DNA from: an uncultured Blautia sp.
GTDB taxonomy: Bacteria > Bacillota > Clostridia > Lachnospirales > Lachnospiraceae
Length of the DNA: 12,224 nucleotides
Assembly (NCBI GenBank): GCA_900552095.1
Contig: URYM01000032.1
Coordinates: 1 to 12,224 of the forward strand
Direction of reading: 5' to 3'
Part shown: positions 1 through 5,739 of the stretch, one piece after another
Layout of the letters: every line of letters starts with the position of its first letter
Position numbering within the stretch: the first letter of the stretch is position 1
The notes under the pieces: model-generated
The model's input: only the letters and a program-made list of their open reading frames with translations
What the model was told of the DNA's origin: nothing
Databases searched by the model: none
Translations under genes and position numbers: made by a program

Positions 1-50
1 GATCTACACGCGTAAGATCGTCGGCAGCGTCAGATGTGTATAAGAGACAG
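1..50 (+). other. Illumina Nextera i5 adapter (untrimmed library artefact)
   Basis: Bases 1-9 (GATCTACAC) match the end of the Illumina P5 flow-cell oligo. Bases 10-17 (GCGTAAGA) sit exactly where the 8-base i5 index belongs. Bases 18-31 (TCGTCGGCAGCGTC) are the Nextera read 1 primer part, and 32-50 (AGATGTGTATAAGAGACAG) are the 19-bp Tn5 mosaic end. The order and spacing are exactly those of a Nextera tagmentation adapter. The contig therefore begins at a transposase insertion point in the library and this stretch does not come from the organism. It should not be read as a native Tn5-like element. Confidence 0.98.
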
Positions 51-125
51 GGAAAATTTACAACTGCTGTCTATTTCCCGAAGGTATAATTGCTATAAAT
101 ATTTGTTATAGAAAAAATGATTGAT

Positions 126-156
126 ATACATTGACAGAATAACAAAAAGAATGTAT
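126..156. repeat. Inverted repeat overlapping the liv promoter (possible operator)
   Basis: ATACATT (126-132) and AATGTAT (150-156) are perfect 7-base inverted arms separated by 17 bases. They overlap the -35 and -10 boxes. A second pair, GAATGT (149-154) and ACATTC (169-174), overlaps the -10 box and start site. Either could bind a dimeric repressor, but the DNA is A+T-rich and short arms can arise by chance. No known regulator motif is recognised. Confidence 0.3.
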
Positions 157-159
157 GAT
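131..159 (+). promoter_or_regulatory. Sigma-A-type promoter of the liv operon
   Basis: A consensus -35 box TTGACA (131-136) is followed after exactly 17 bases by a -10 box TATGAT (154-159), five of six bases matching TATAAT. Transcription would start near 166, leaving a leader of about 43 bases before livJ. The surrounding DNA is much more A+T-rich than the genes, as expected of a promoter. The leader is too short for a T-box or a known riboswitch, so control probably acts at initiation. Confidence 0.85.
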
Positions 160-208
160 AACAATCAAACATTCGTCCTTCTGAGGAGGACATTAGGAGG
201 GAAACGTT

Positions 209-1384
209 ATGAAAAATAAGAAGAAATGGATGAGTCTGGTTCTGGCATCTGCCATGGCAGTGACCGCATTGGCCGGATGTGGAAGCAGCGCAGATGATAA
301 GGGAAGTTCCGACAGCGGAGAGGCTGTATTTAAGATTGGCGGCACCGGTCCTCTTACCGGAGATTACGCAATTTATGGCAAAGCAGTTCAGAATGGTATT
401 GAGCTGGCAGCAAAAGAGATCAATGAGGCCGGCGGTATTAACGGAGTTCAGATTGAATATAAATTTGAGGATGATGAGGCAGATGCAGAGAAAGCGGTGA
501 ATGCTTACAATACCTTGAAAGACTGGGGTATGCAGATTATGGTGGGAGCCACAACTTCCGGAGCCTGCGAGTCAGTGGTTGCCGAGACAGCCAACGACAA
601 TATGTTCCAGCTGACTCCTTCCGGAACTTCTTTAAATGCGGTGCAGTACGACAATGCTTTCCGGATGTGTTTCTCAGATCCGGCGCAGGGAACCGTTTCT
701 GCCCAGTACATCGCAAAAAATAATCTGGCAAAAAAGATTGCTGTAATTTACGATAGTTCCAATACCTACTCCAGCGGAATCTATGAAAACTTTGCAAAGG
801 AAGCAAAGAATCAGGGACTGGAGGTTGTATCTGCAGAGGCCTTTACGGCGGAGAGCAACAAAGATTTCTCTGTGCAGCTGCAGAAGGCAAAAGACAACGG
901 AGCCGAGATGGTTTTCCTTCCTATCTATTATCAGGAGGCATCTCTGATTCTGGCTAAGGCAAAGGAAATGGGCTATGCTCCCGTTTTCTTCGGATGCGAC
1001 GGAATGGACGGAATCCTGTCTCTGAACAATTTTGACACTTCTCTGGCAGAAGGGCTGATGCTGATGACTCCCTTCTCCGCAGACGCAGAGGATGAGAAGA
1101 CGCAGAACTTTGTAAAAGCTTATGAAGAGGCTTACGGCGACACACCGAACCAGTTTGCAGCAGATGCTTACGACGCTGTGTATGTAGTAAAAGCGGCAGC
1201 GGAGAAAGCGGAACTGACACCGGATATGAGCGCTTCCGATATGTGCGATGCACTGAAAGGTGCAATGACGGAAATTACCTTTGACGGTCTGACCGGAAAG
1301 AGCATTACCTGGGAAGCAAACGGTGAGCCGACAAAAGATCCGATCGCAGTTAAGATCGAGGGCGGAAAATACGTCTTCATGTAA
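209..1384 (+). CDS. livJ: Branched-chain amino acid ABC transporter substrate-binding lipoprotein
   Basis: This 391-residue protein is the extracellular receptor of the LIV transporter and would capture leucine, isoleucine or valine for the LivHM channel. The N-terminus has a lysine-rich start (KNKKK), a hydrophobic stretch and a lipobox LAGC with the lipidated cysteine at residue 24. A Ser/Asp/Gly linker of about 15 residues follows, so it is a membrane-anchored lipoprotein. From residue 42 it is a type I periplasmic-binding fold: an opening strand with GPLTGDYAIYG (47-57), a GATTSG turn (113-118) and LTPSGT (135-140), which are typical ligand-cleft positions in this family. The ATG has a strong AGGAGGG site 7 bases upstream. 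It is first in the operon and next to livHMGF. Exact ligand preference cannot be read from sequence; related receptors also bind amides or other amino acids. Confidence 0.95.
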   Translation: MKNKKKWMSLVLASAMAVTALAGCGSSADDKGSSDSGEAVFKIGGTGPLTGDYAIYGKAVQNGIELAAKEINEAGGINGVQIEYKFEDDEADAEKAVNAYNTLKDWGMQIMVGATTSGACESVVAETANDNMFQLTPSGTSLNAVQYDNAFRMCFSDPAQGTVSAQYIAKNNLAKKIAVIYDSSNTYSSGIYENFAKEAKNQGLEVVSAEAFTAESNKDFSVQLQKAKDNGAEMVFLPIYYQEASLILAKAKEMGYAPVFFGCDGMDGILSLNNFDTSLAEGLMLMTPFSADAEDEKTQNFVKAYEEAYGDTPNQFAADAYDAVYVVKAAAEKAELTPDMSASDMCDALKGAMTEITFDGLTGKSITWEANGEPTKDPIAVKIEGGKYVFM

Positions 1385-1402
1385 TTTTTAGAAGGTAAAT
1401 AT

Positions 1403-1438
1403 GGGTGTCTCTGAAAGTTTTTGGGGACACCCGTTTTT
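1403..1438 (+). terminator. Intrinsic (probably partial) terminator between livJ and livH
   Basis: GGGTGTC (1403-1409) pairs perfectly with GACACCC (1426-1432). The stem can extend inward through G-U and C-G pairs towards 1413/1422. A short T run follows (TTTTT, 1434-1438). It lies in the 99-base gap between the binding-protein gene and the permease gene. Since no separate promoter is visible before livH, the likely role is partial termination that makes livJ mRNA more abundant than livHMGF mRNA, as is common for ABC importer operons. Confidence 0.8.
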
Positions 1439-1471
1439 CCGTACAGGAGAAAGAAAACAAAGAAAAGGAGT

Positions 1472-1478
1472 GAGGGAG
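1472..1478 (+). promoter_or_regulatory. Ribosome binding site that sets the livH start
   Basis: GAGGGAG ends 5 bases before the ATG at 1484; a second purine tract AAGGAG (1465-1470) lies 13 bases before it. This supports ATG 1484 over an upstream in-frame TTG at 1421, which lies inside the terminator hairpin and would add 21 charged, non-family residues. Confidence 0.7.
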
Positions 1479-1483
1479 AGCAG

Positions 1484-2365
1484 ATGAGTTTCTTATCTTA
1501 CATTATTAATGGAATCAGTCTCGGCAGTGTATATGCGATCATTGCCCTGGGCTATACGATGGTTTACGGAATCGCCAAAATGCTGAACTTCGCCCACGGA
1601 GATGTGATCATGGTGGGAGGATTTGTGGCTTTTACCGCCATGAACAGTGCAGGGCTTCCGCCCCTTGTGGCAGTACTTTTATCCATGCTGGTCTGCACCG
1701 TTCTGGGTGTGGTGATCGAGAGGGTGGCTTATAAGCCGCTTCGGATGGCATCCCCTCTGGCTGTGCTGATCACAGCCATCGGTGTGAGCTATTTCCTTCA
1801 GAATCTGGCTCTTCTGATTTTTGGGGCAGACACAAAGACGTTCCAGAGTGTGATCAGCTTTGAGGGAATCTCTCTGGCGGGGGGCCAGCTGAAGATTTCT
1901 GGTGTAACGCTGGTGACAATTCTGGCCTGTATCATCATTGTGGTGGGACTTACTTTATTTATCCGCAGGACAAAGGCGGGGCAGGCAATGCTGGCCGTTT
2001 CAGAGGACAGAGGAGCGGCACAGCTGATGGGGATTAATGTGAACGGAACGATTGCACTTACCTTTGCCATCGGTTCTGCGCTGGCGGCGGTGGCAGGAGT
2101 ACTGCTCTGTTCCGCTTACCCGTCTCTGAATCCCTACACGGGAGCCATGCCCGGAATCAAGGCGTTTGTGGCGGCCGTATTCGGCGGGATCGGATCCATC
2201 CCCGGCGCTATGCTGGGCGGAATTCTGCTGGGTGTGATCGAGATTCTGGCGAAGGCCTACATCTCTTCCCAGCTGGCGGACGCTATCGTGTTTGCGGTGC
2301 TGATCGTGGTGCTTCTGGTAAAGCCTACCGGTATCTTCGGAAAGAAGATCCAGGAGAAAGTATAA
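1484..2365 (+). CDS. livH: Branched-chain amino acid ABC transporter permease LivH
   Basis: A 293-residue integral membrane protein, normal length for LivH, forming one half of the transmembrane channel with LivM. Family hallmarks are NFAHGD (35-40) just after the first membrane segment, a cytoplasmic coupling region around 163-175 (TKAGQAMLAVSED) that contacts the ATPases, and the glycine-rich GGIGSIPGAMLGG (234-246) near the C-terminus. Hydrophobic segments span about 7-30, 40-52, 60-80, 92-114, 141-160, 188-211, 224-256 and 264-281. The protein begins MSFLSYIINGISLGSVYAI, which is typical of the family and confirms the chosen start. It is preceded by the attenuator hairpin and followed after 9 bases by livM. 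Function is assigned with high confidence as to family; the exact amino acid transported depends on the receptor. Confidence 0.94.
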   Translation: MSFLSYIINGISLGSVYAIIALGYTMVYGIAKMLNFAHGDVIMVGGFVAFTAMNSAGLPPLVAVLLSMLVCTVLGVVIERVAYKPLRMASPLAVLITAIGVSYFLQNLALLIFGADTKTFQSVISFEGISLAGGQLKISGVTLVTILACIIIVVGLTLFIRRTKAGQAMLAVSEDRGAAQLMGINVNGTIALTFAIGSALAAVAGVLLCSAYPSLNPYTGAMPGIKAFVAAVFGGIGSIPGAMLGGILLGVIEILAKAYISSQLADAIVFAVLIVVLLVKPTGIFGKKIQEKV

Positions 2366-2374
2366 GGAAGGGGG

Positions 2375-3448
2375 ATGAAGATGAAAAAGTTAAGCAAAGC
2401 ATCAAAAAGCAGCTTCATTACCTACGGAATTGTAGTGATTGCGCTGATCATCGGGCAGGTCTGGTCTGCCAGCGGCTCTATGTCGAGTCTTTTTAAAGGG
2501 CTTTTGGTACCTCTGTGTGTCTATATGATTCTGGCAGTTTCCCTGAACCTGACAGTTGGAATTCTGGGCGAGCTGAGCCTGGGACACGCGGGATTCATGT
2601 GTGTGGGAGCTTTCTCCAGCGCCTTTTTCTCCAAGCTTACGGATGGAACTATGCCGGATGGCCTGCGCTTTTTCCTGGCGCTGCTGATCGGCGCGGCTGT
2701 GGCGGGAATCTTCGGTATTCTGATTGGAATTCCGGTGCTTCGTCTCCGGGGAGATTATCTGGCGATTGTGACTCTGGCTTTTGGCGAGATTATCAAAAAT
2801 GTAATTAATGTACTTTACATAGGAAAAGATCAGAGCGGACTTCATTTTTCCATGAAAGATTCCATGTCTTTAAATATGGATGAGACGGGAAAGGTTCTGG
2901 TGAACGGACCGCAGGGAATCGGGGGAACGCCGAAGGATTCCACGTTTCTGATCGGAATGATCCTGCTTCTGATTACGTTATTTATTGTTTTGAATCTGGT
3001 TCATTCCAGATCCGGCCGGGCGATCATGGCAATTCGGGATAACAGGATCGCAGCCGAGTCTGTGGGAATCAATATCACGAAATACAAGATCATGGCCTTT
3101 TCTGTGTCTGCGGCTCTGGCCGGTGTGGCCGGTGTGCTGTATGCCCACAATCTGTCGTCCCTGGTGGCTTCCCCGAAAAACTTCGGGTATAATATGTCCA
3201 TTATGGTTCTGGTCTTCGTAGTGCTGGGCGGCATTGGAAATATCCGCGGTTCTATGATCGCAGCTTTTGTGCTGACGCTGCTTCCGGAAATGCTCCGCGG
3301 TCTGTCTGATTACCGTATGCTGATTTATGCGGTGGTGCTGATCGTGATGATGCTCTTCAACTGGAGTTCAGGAGGGCGCCGTTTCAAGGAAAAAATGGCG
3401 GTAAAGATGCGTTCTGTATGGAAACGCGAAGCAAAGGAGGCTGAATAA
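2375..3448 (+). CDS. livM: Branched-chain amino acid ABC transporter permease LivM
   Basis: This 357-residue integral membrane protein is the second channel subunit. Visible LivM hallmarks are ELSLGHAGFMCVGAF (66-80), LRLRGDYLAIVTLAFGEI (122-139) and GGIGNIRGSMIAA (285-297). A coupling segment around 211-230 (SRSGRAIMAIRDNRIAAESV) matches the place where the ATPase docks. A hydrophilic loop at about 150-190 is larger than in many homologues but common in Firmicutes. Two starts are possible, ATG 2375 or ATG 2381; the AGGGGG tract (2369-2374) fits the second slightly better, and the difference is only two residues. The stop codon overlaps the livG start in TAATG, so translation is probably coupled. 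Confidence 0.94.
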   Translation: MKMKKLSKASKSSFITYGIVVIALIIGQVWSASGSMSSLFKGLLVPLCVYMILAVSLNLTVGILGELSLGHAGFMCVGAFSSAFFSKLTDGTMPDGLRFFLALLIGAAVAGIFGILIGIPVLRLRGDYLAIVTLAFGEIIKNVINVLYIGKDQSGLHFSMKDSMSLNMDETGKVLVNGPQGIGGTPKDSTFLIGMILLLITLFIVLNLVHSRSGRAIMAIRDNRIAAESVGINITKYKIMAFSVSAALAGVAGVLYAHNLSSLVASPKNFGYNMSIMVLVFVVLGGIGNIRGSMIAAFVLTLLPEMLRGLSDYRMLIYAVVLIVMMLFNWSSGGRRFKEKMAVKMRSVWKREAKEAE

Positions 3449-4206
3449 TGGCGTTATTGGAAGTGAAAAATCTGGGCATTTCCTTCGGCGGTCTGCGCGC
3501 GGTAAATGCCTTTGATATTCAGATTGAAAAAGGGCAGCTCTATGGACTGATCGGGCCGAACGGTGCCGGAAAGACTACGGTATTCAACCTGCTCACGGGT
3601 GTATATAAACCCACAGAAGGAATTATCCATCTGGATGGAAAAGATATTACGGGAAAGAAAACCATTGAGATCAACCGGGCGGGAATCGCCAGGACCTTTC
3701 AGAATATCCGCCTTTTTAAAGATCTGTCCGTGCTGGACAATGTGAAAGTAGGACTTCACAATCACCATTCTTATTCTACCCTGGAAGGGATCTTCCGCCT
3801 TCCCCGCTATCACAAAGTGGAGAAGGAGATGAACGAGAAGGCGATGGAACTTCTGAAGGTGTTTGATCTGGAGGGGGAGGCCAAGACCAAGGCTGCCAAT
3901 CTTCCCTACGGCAAACAGAGGAAGCTGGAGATTGCCAGAGCCCTTGCCACAGATCCCAAGCTTCTGCTTCTGGATGAGCCGGCGGCCGGCATGAATCCCA
4001 ACGAGACCGGGGAACTGATGAAAACGATCAAATTTGTGCAGAAGGAATTTGACATGACGATCCTGCTGATCGAGCACGACATGAAGCTGGTGGGCGGAAT
4101 CTGTGAGGCGCTGACGGTGCTGAACTTCGGCGAAGTTCTTGCCCAGGGAGATACGAAGAGCGTCTTAAATGATCCGCAGGTGATCAAAGCATATCTGGGA
4201 GAATAG
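3448..4206 (+). CDS. livG: Branched-chain amino acid ABC transporter ATP-binding protein LivG
   Basis: A 252-residue cytoplasmic ATPase that powers import together with LivF. The ABC motifs are complete: Walker A GPNGAGKT (36-43), Q-loop glutamine in TFQN (residue 85), a LivG-style signature PYGKQRKLE (153-161) in place of LSGGQ, Walker B KLLLLDEP with D176 and E177, and the switch histidine H210. The C-terminal tail (about 211-252) contains the extra segment seen in LivG-type ATPases, ending in AYLGE as in LivF. AAAGGAGG (3433-3440) lies 7 bases before the ATG, which overlaps the livM stop. Length and motifs are as expected for an active enzyme. Confidence 0.96.
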   Translation: MALLEVKNLGISFGGLRAVNAFDIQIEKGQLYGLIGPNGAGKTTVFNLLTGVYKPTEGIIHLDGKDITGKKTIEINRAGIARTFQNIRLFKDLSVLDNVKVGLHNHHSYSTLEGIFRLPRYHKVEKEMNEKAMELLKVFDLEGEAKTKAANLPYGKQRKLEIARALATDPKLLLLDEPAAGMNPNETGELMKTIKFVQKEFDMTILLIEHDMKLVGGICEALTVLNFGEVLAQGDTKSVLNDPQVIKAYLGE

Positions 4207-4218
4207 GAGGAGCAGGAC

Positions 4219-4929
4219 ATGGCATTACTGGAAGTAAAGGATCTGCAGGTATATTACGGCATGATCCAGGCTCTGAAGGGGATTTCCTTTCAAGTGGAAG
4301 AAGGAGAAGTAATCGCCCTGATCGGCGCCAACGGAGCGGGAAAGACTACAACGCTTCATGCAGTTACCGGGCTTTTGCCGGTGAAGGCAGGGGAAGTAAA
4401 GCTGGGAGGAACAGATATTCTGAAGGTTCCGTCCCACAAGATCGTGAGTATGGGAATGGCTCACGTGCCGGAGGGACGCCGGGTGTTTGCCCAGCTCTCT
4501 GTCTATGAAAATCTGCGCATGGGCGCTTACACGAGAAAGGATAAGGAAGAGTTTCACAGAACACTGGAGATGATCTATGAGAAATTCCCCCGGCTTCAGG
4601 AGCGGCGCAATCAGCTGGCAGGAACCTTATCCGGCGGCGAGCAGCAGATGCTGGCTATGGGGCGGGCGCTGATGTCCCAGCCGAAGATCATCCTGATGGA
4701 TGAGCCCTCTATGGGACTGTCACCGATCTTCGTAAATGAGATATTCAAGATTATCCAGGAAGTGAGCGCAGCAGGCGTGACCGTGCTTTTAGTGGAGCAG
4801 AATGCGAAAAAAGCGCTCTCCATCGCAGACCGGGCGTACGTGCTGGAAACGGGAAATATCGTTCTGGAAGGAAAGGCGTCAGAACTTCTGAACGATGAGT
4901 CGATCAAGAAAGCATATCTGGGTGAATAG
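4219..4929 (+). CDS. livF: Branched-chain amino acid ABC transporter ATP-binding protein LivF
   Basis: A 236-residue cytoplasmic ATPase, partner of LivG. It shows Walker A GANGAGKT (36-43), the LivF-specific Q-loop region HVPEGRRVF (82-90), signature LSGGEQQ (137-143) and Walker B IILMDEP with D161 and E162. The usual switch histidine position reads VEQN (192-195), with glutamine; this is normal in LivF proteins and not a defect. It starts with the same MALLEVK as LivG and ends with the same AYLGE, consistent with an ancient duplication. AGGAGG (4205-4210) overlaps the livG stop and lies 8 bases from the ATG, so the gene is in the same transcript. Confidence 0.96.
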   Translation: MALLEVKDLQVYYGMIQALKGISFQVEEGEVIALIGANGAGKTTTLHAVTGLLPVKAGEVKLGGTDILKVPSHKIVSMGMAHVPEGRRVFAQLSVYENLRMGAYTRKDKEEFHRTLEMIYEKFPRLQERRNQLAGTLSGGEQQMLAMGRALMSQPKIILMDEPSMGLSPIFVNEIFKIIQEVSAAGVTVLLVEQNAKKALSIADRAYVLETGNIVLEGKASELLNDESIKKAYLGE

Positions 4930-4941
4930 GGGGGATTTGCA

Positions 4942-5568
4942 GTGGAAAATGTGGTAATTACCATCGCCCGCCAGTATGGGAGCGGCGGACGGACGATCGG
5001 ACGTATGCTGGCAAAGGAACTGGGGATTCCGTTTTATGACAGGGAGCTTCTGGAAATGGCTTCTGAGGACAGCGGGATCCATGTGAAATTTTTCGGAGCG
5101 GCAGACGAGAAAGTAAAGACGGCGGCTAAATTAAAGGGGACGAAGGTTTACAGCGGAGAACTTCTCTCCCCGGAGGACAGGGCTTTCGTATCGGACGACA
5201 ATCTGTTCAATTATACAGCCAAGACGATCAAACATCTGGCAGAGCAGGAGTCCTGTGTGATCATCGGCCGCTGTGCAGATTTTATCCTGAGGGATTATCC
5301 CAATGTGGCAAGTGTGTTTATCCATGCTTCCGAGGAGTTCTGCCTTCAGCAGGCGATGGAGAGAAACAGCATGAGCACCCGGGAAATGCAGAAATTTATT
5401 GAGCGGACAGATAAATACCGCGGAGATTTCTATGAGCATTATACGGGACACAAGTGGGCGGATCTGCGCAACTATGATCTCTGTCTGAATAGCGGGAAAC
5501 TGGGATTTGAGAAAACGGTGGAAGAGATCAGAGCTTATTTAAAAGTGCGTTTTGGAAAAGAAGAGTAA
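4942..5568 (+). CDS. Cytidylate kinase-like family protein
   Basis: A 208-residue soluble protein of the cytidylate kinase-like family (AAA/P-loop kinase fold, similar to Cmk but a distinct family common in Clostridia). It opens with a strand and nucleotide-binding loop ITIARQYGSGGRTIG (6-20), then a helix and the family motif GIPFYDRELL (28-37). VIIGRCADFIL (106-116) and the basic ERTDKYR lid-like stretch (154-160) also fit. The P-loop lacks the classical GKS/T lysine; GSGGR is the normal form in this family. The start is GTG 4942 with AGGGGGGA (4928-4935) 6 bases upstream; the gene begins 12 bases after livF and so is probably cotranscribed with the transporter. Substrate is unproven: a nucleoside monophosphate kinase role or a regulatory role are both possible. 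A strong hairpin follows. Confidence 0.85.
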   Translation: MENVVITIARQYGSGGRTIGRMLAKELGIPFYDRELLEMASEDSGIHVKFFGAADEKVKTAAKLKGTKVYSGELLSPEDRAFVSDDNLFNYTAKTIKHLAEQESCVIIGRCADFILRDYPNVASVFIHASEEFCLQQAMERNSMSTREMQKFIERTDKYRGDFYEHYTGHKWADLRNYDLCLNSGKLGFEKTVEEIRAYLKVRFGKEE

Positions 5569-5588
5569 CAGACCGGGGCGCCAGGATA

Positions 5589-5634
5589 GACAGAAGAAAG
5601 CGGATGCAGGAGCTTGCATCCGCTTTCTTCTGTC
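5589..5634 (+). terminator. Strong hairpin terminator, possibly bidirectional
   Basis: Bases 5589-5608 are perfectly complementary to 5615-5634, giving a 20-bp stem with a 6-base loop. The G+C-rich core (GCGGATGCA with its partner) is flanked by an A/G-rich left side and a T/C-rich right side (CTTTCTTCTG), so the effective T tract is built into the lower stem. It lies 20 bases after the kinase-like gene stop and before the next promoter. No minus-strand gene ends here, so a reverse role is only structural possibility. Confidence 0.85.
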
Positions 5635-5662
5635 CGGAGGGAGTCTCTTTTGGTTTCTATTC

Positions 5663-5691
5663 TTGACAGCAAATTCCGCATACAGTACTAT
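5663..5691 (+). promoter_or_regulatory. Sigma-A-type promoter of the DUF2298 gene
   Basis: TTGACA (5663-5668) is separated by 17 bases from TACTAT (5686-5691). The -35 box is perfect and the -10 box matches four of six consensus bases. The transcript would begin near 5698, about 40 bases before the ATG at 5740. It lies just after the terminator, so the gene is probably an independent unit. Confidence 0.75.
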
Positions 5692-5726
5692 TTTAGAAGG
5701 ATAAATAAAAATAATAACATATATAA

Positions 5727-5733
5727 GATGAGG
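5727..5733 (+). promoter_or_regulatory. Ribosome binding site that sets the DUF2298 protein start
   Basis: GATGAGG (5727-5733) lies 6 bases before ATG 5740. The open frame extends upstream to a TTG at 5614, but that codon is in the loop of the terminator hairpin and upstream of the promoter. An ATG at 5728 falls inside the binding site itself. ATG 5740 is therefore the best start. Confidence 0.7.
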
Positions 5734-5739
5734 TGTATC

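Noticed and set aside
32..50. Tn5 mosaic end as evidence of a native transposon
   Set aside because: It is embedded in the full Nextera adapter with index and primer sequence, at the extreme contig end. No transposase or second end is present.
85..111. TATAAT at 85-90 as a second liv promoter, and the CTATAA/TTATAG inverted repeat at 93-111
   Set aside because: No acceptable -35 box lies 16-18 bases upstream of 85 (the nearest TTTACA, 57-62, is 22 bases away). The repeat has only 6-base A+T arms and could be chance.
160..208. A T-box or amino acid riboswitch before livJ
   Set aside because: The leader from the predicted start site is about 43 bases, far too short, and no T-box sequence or anti-terminator is visible.
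3454..4077. A 207-codon minus-strand open frame opposite livG
   Set aside because: livG carries all ABC ATPase motifs in the + frame; the reverse frame has no recognisable domain.
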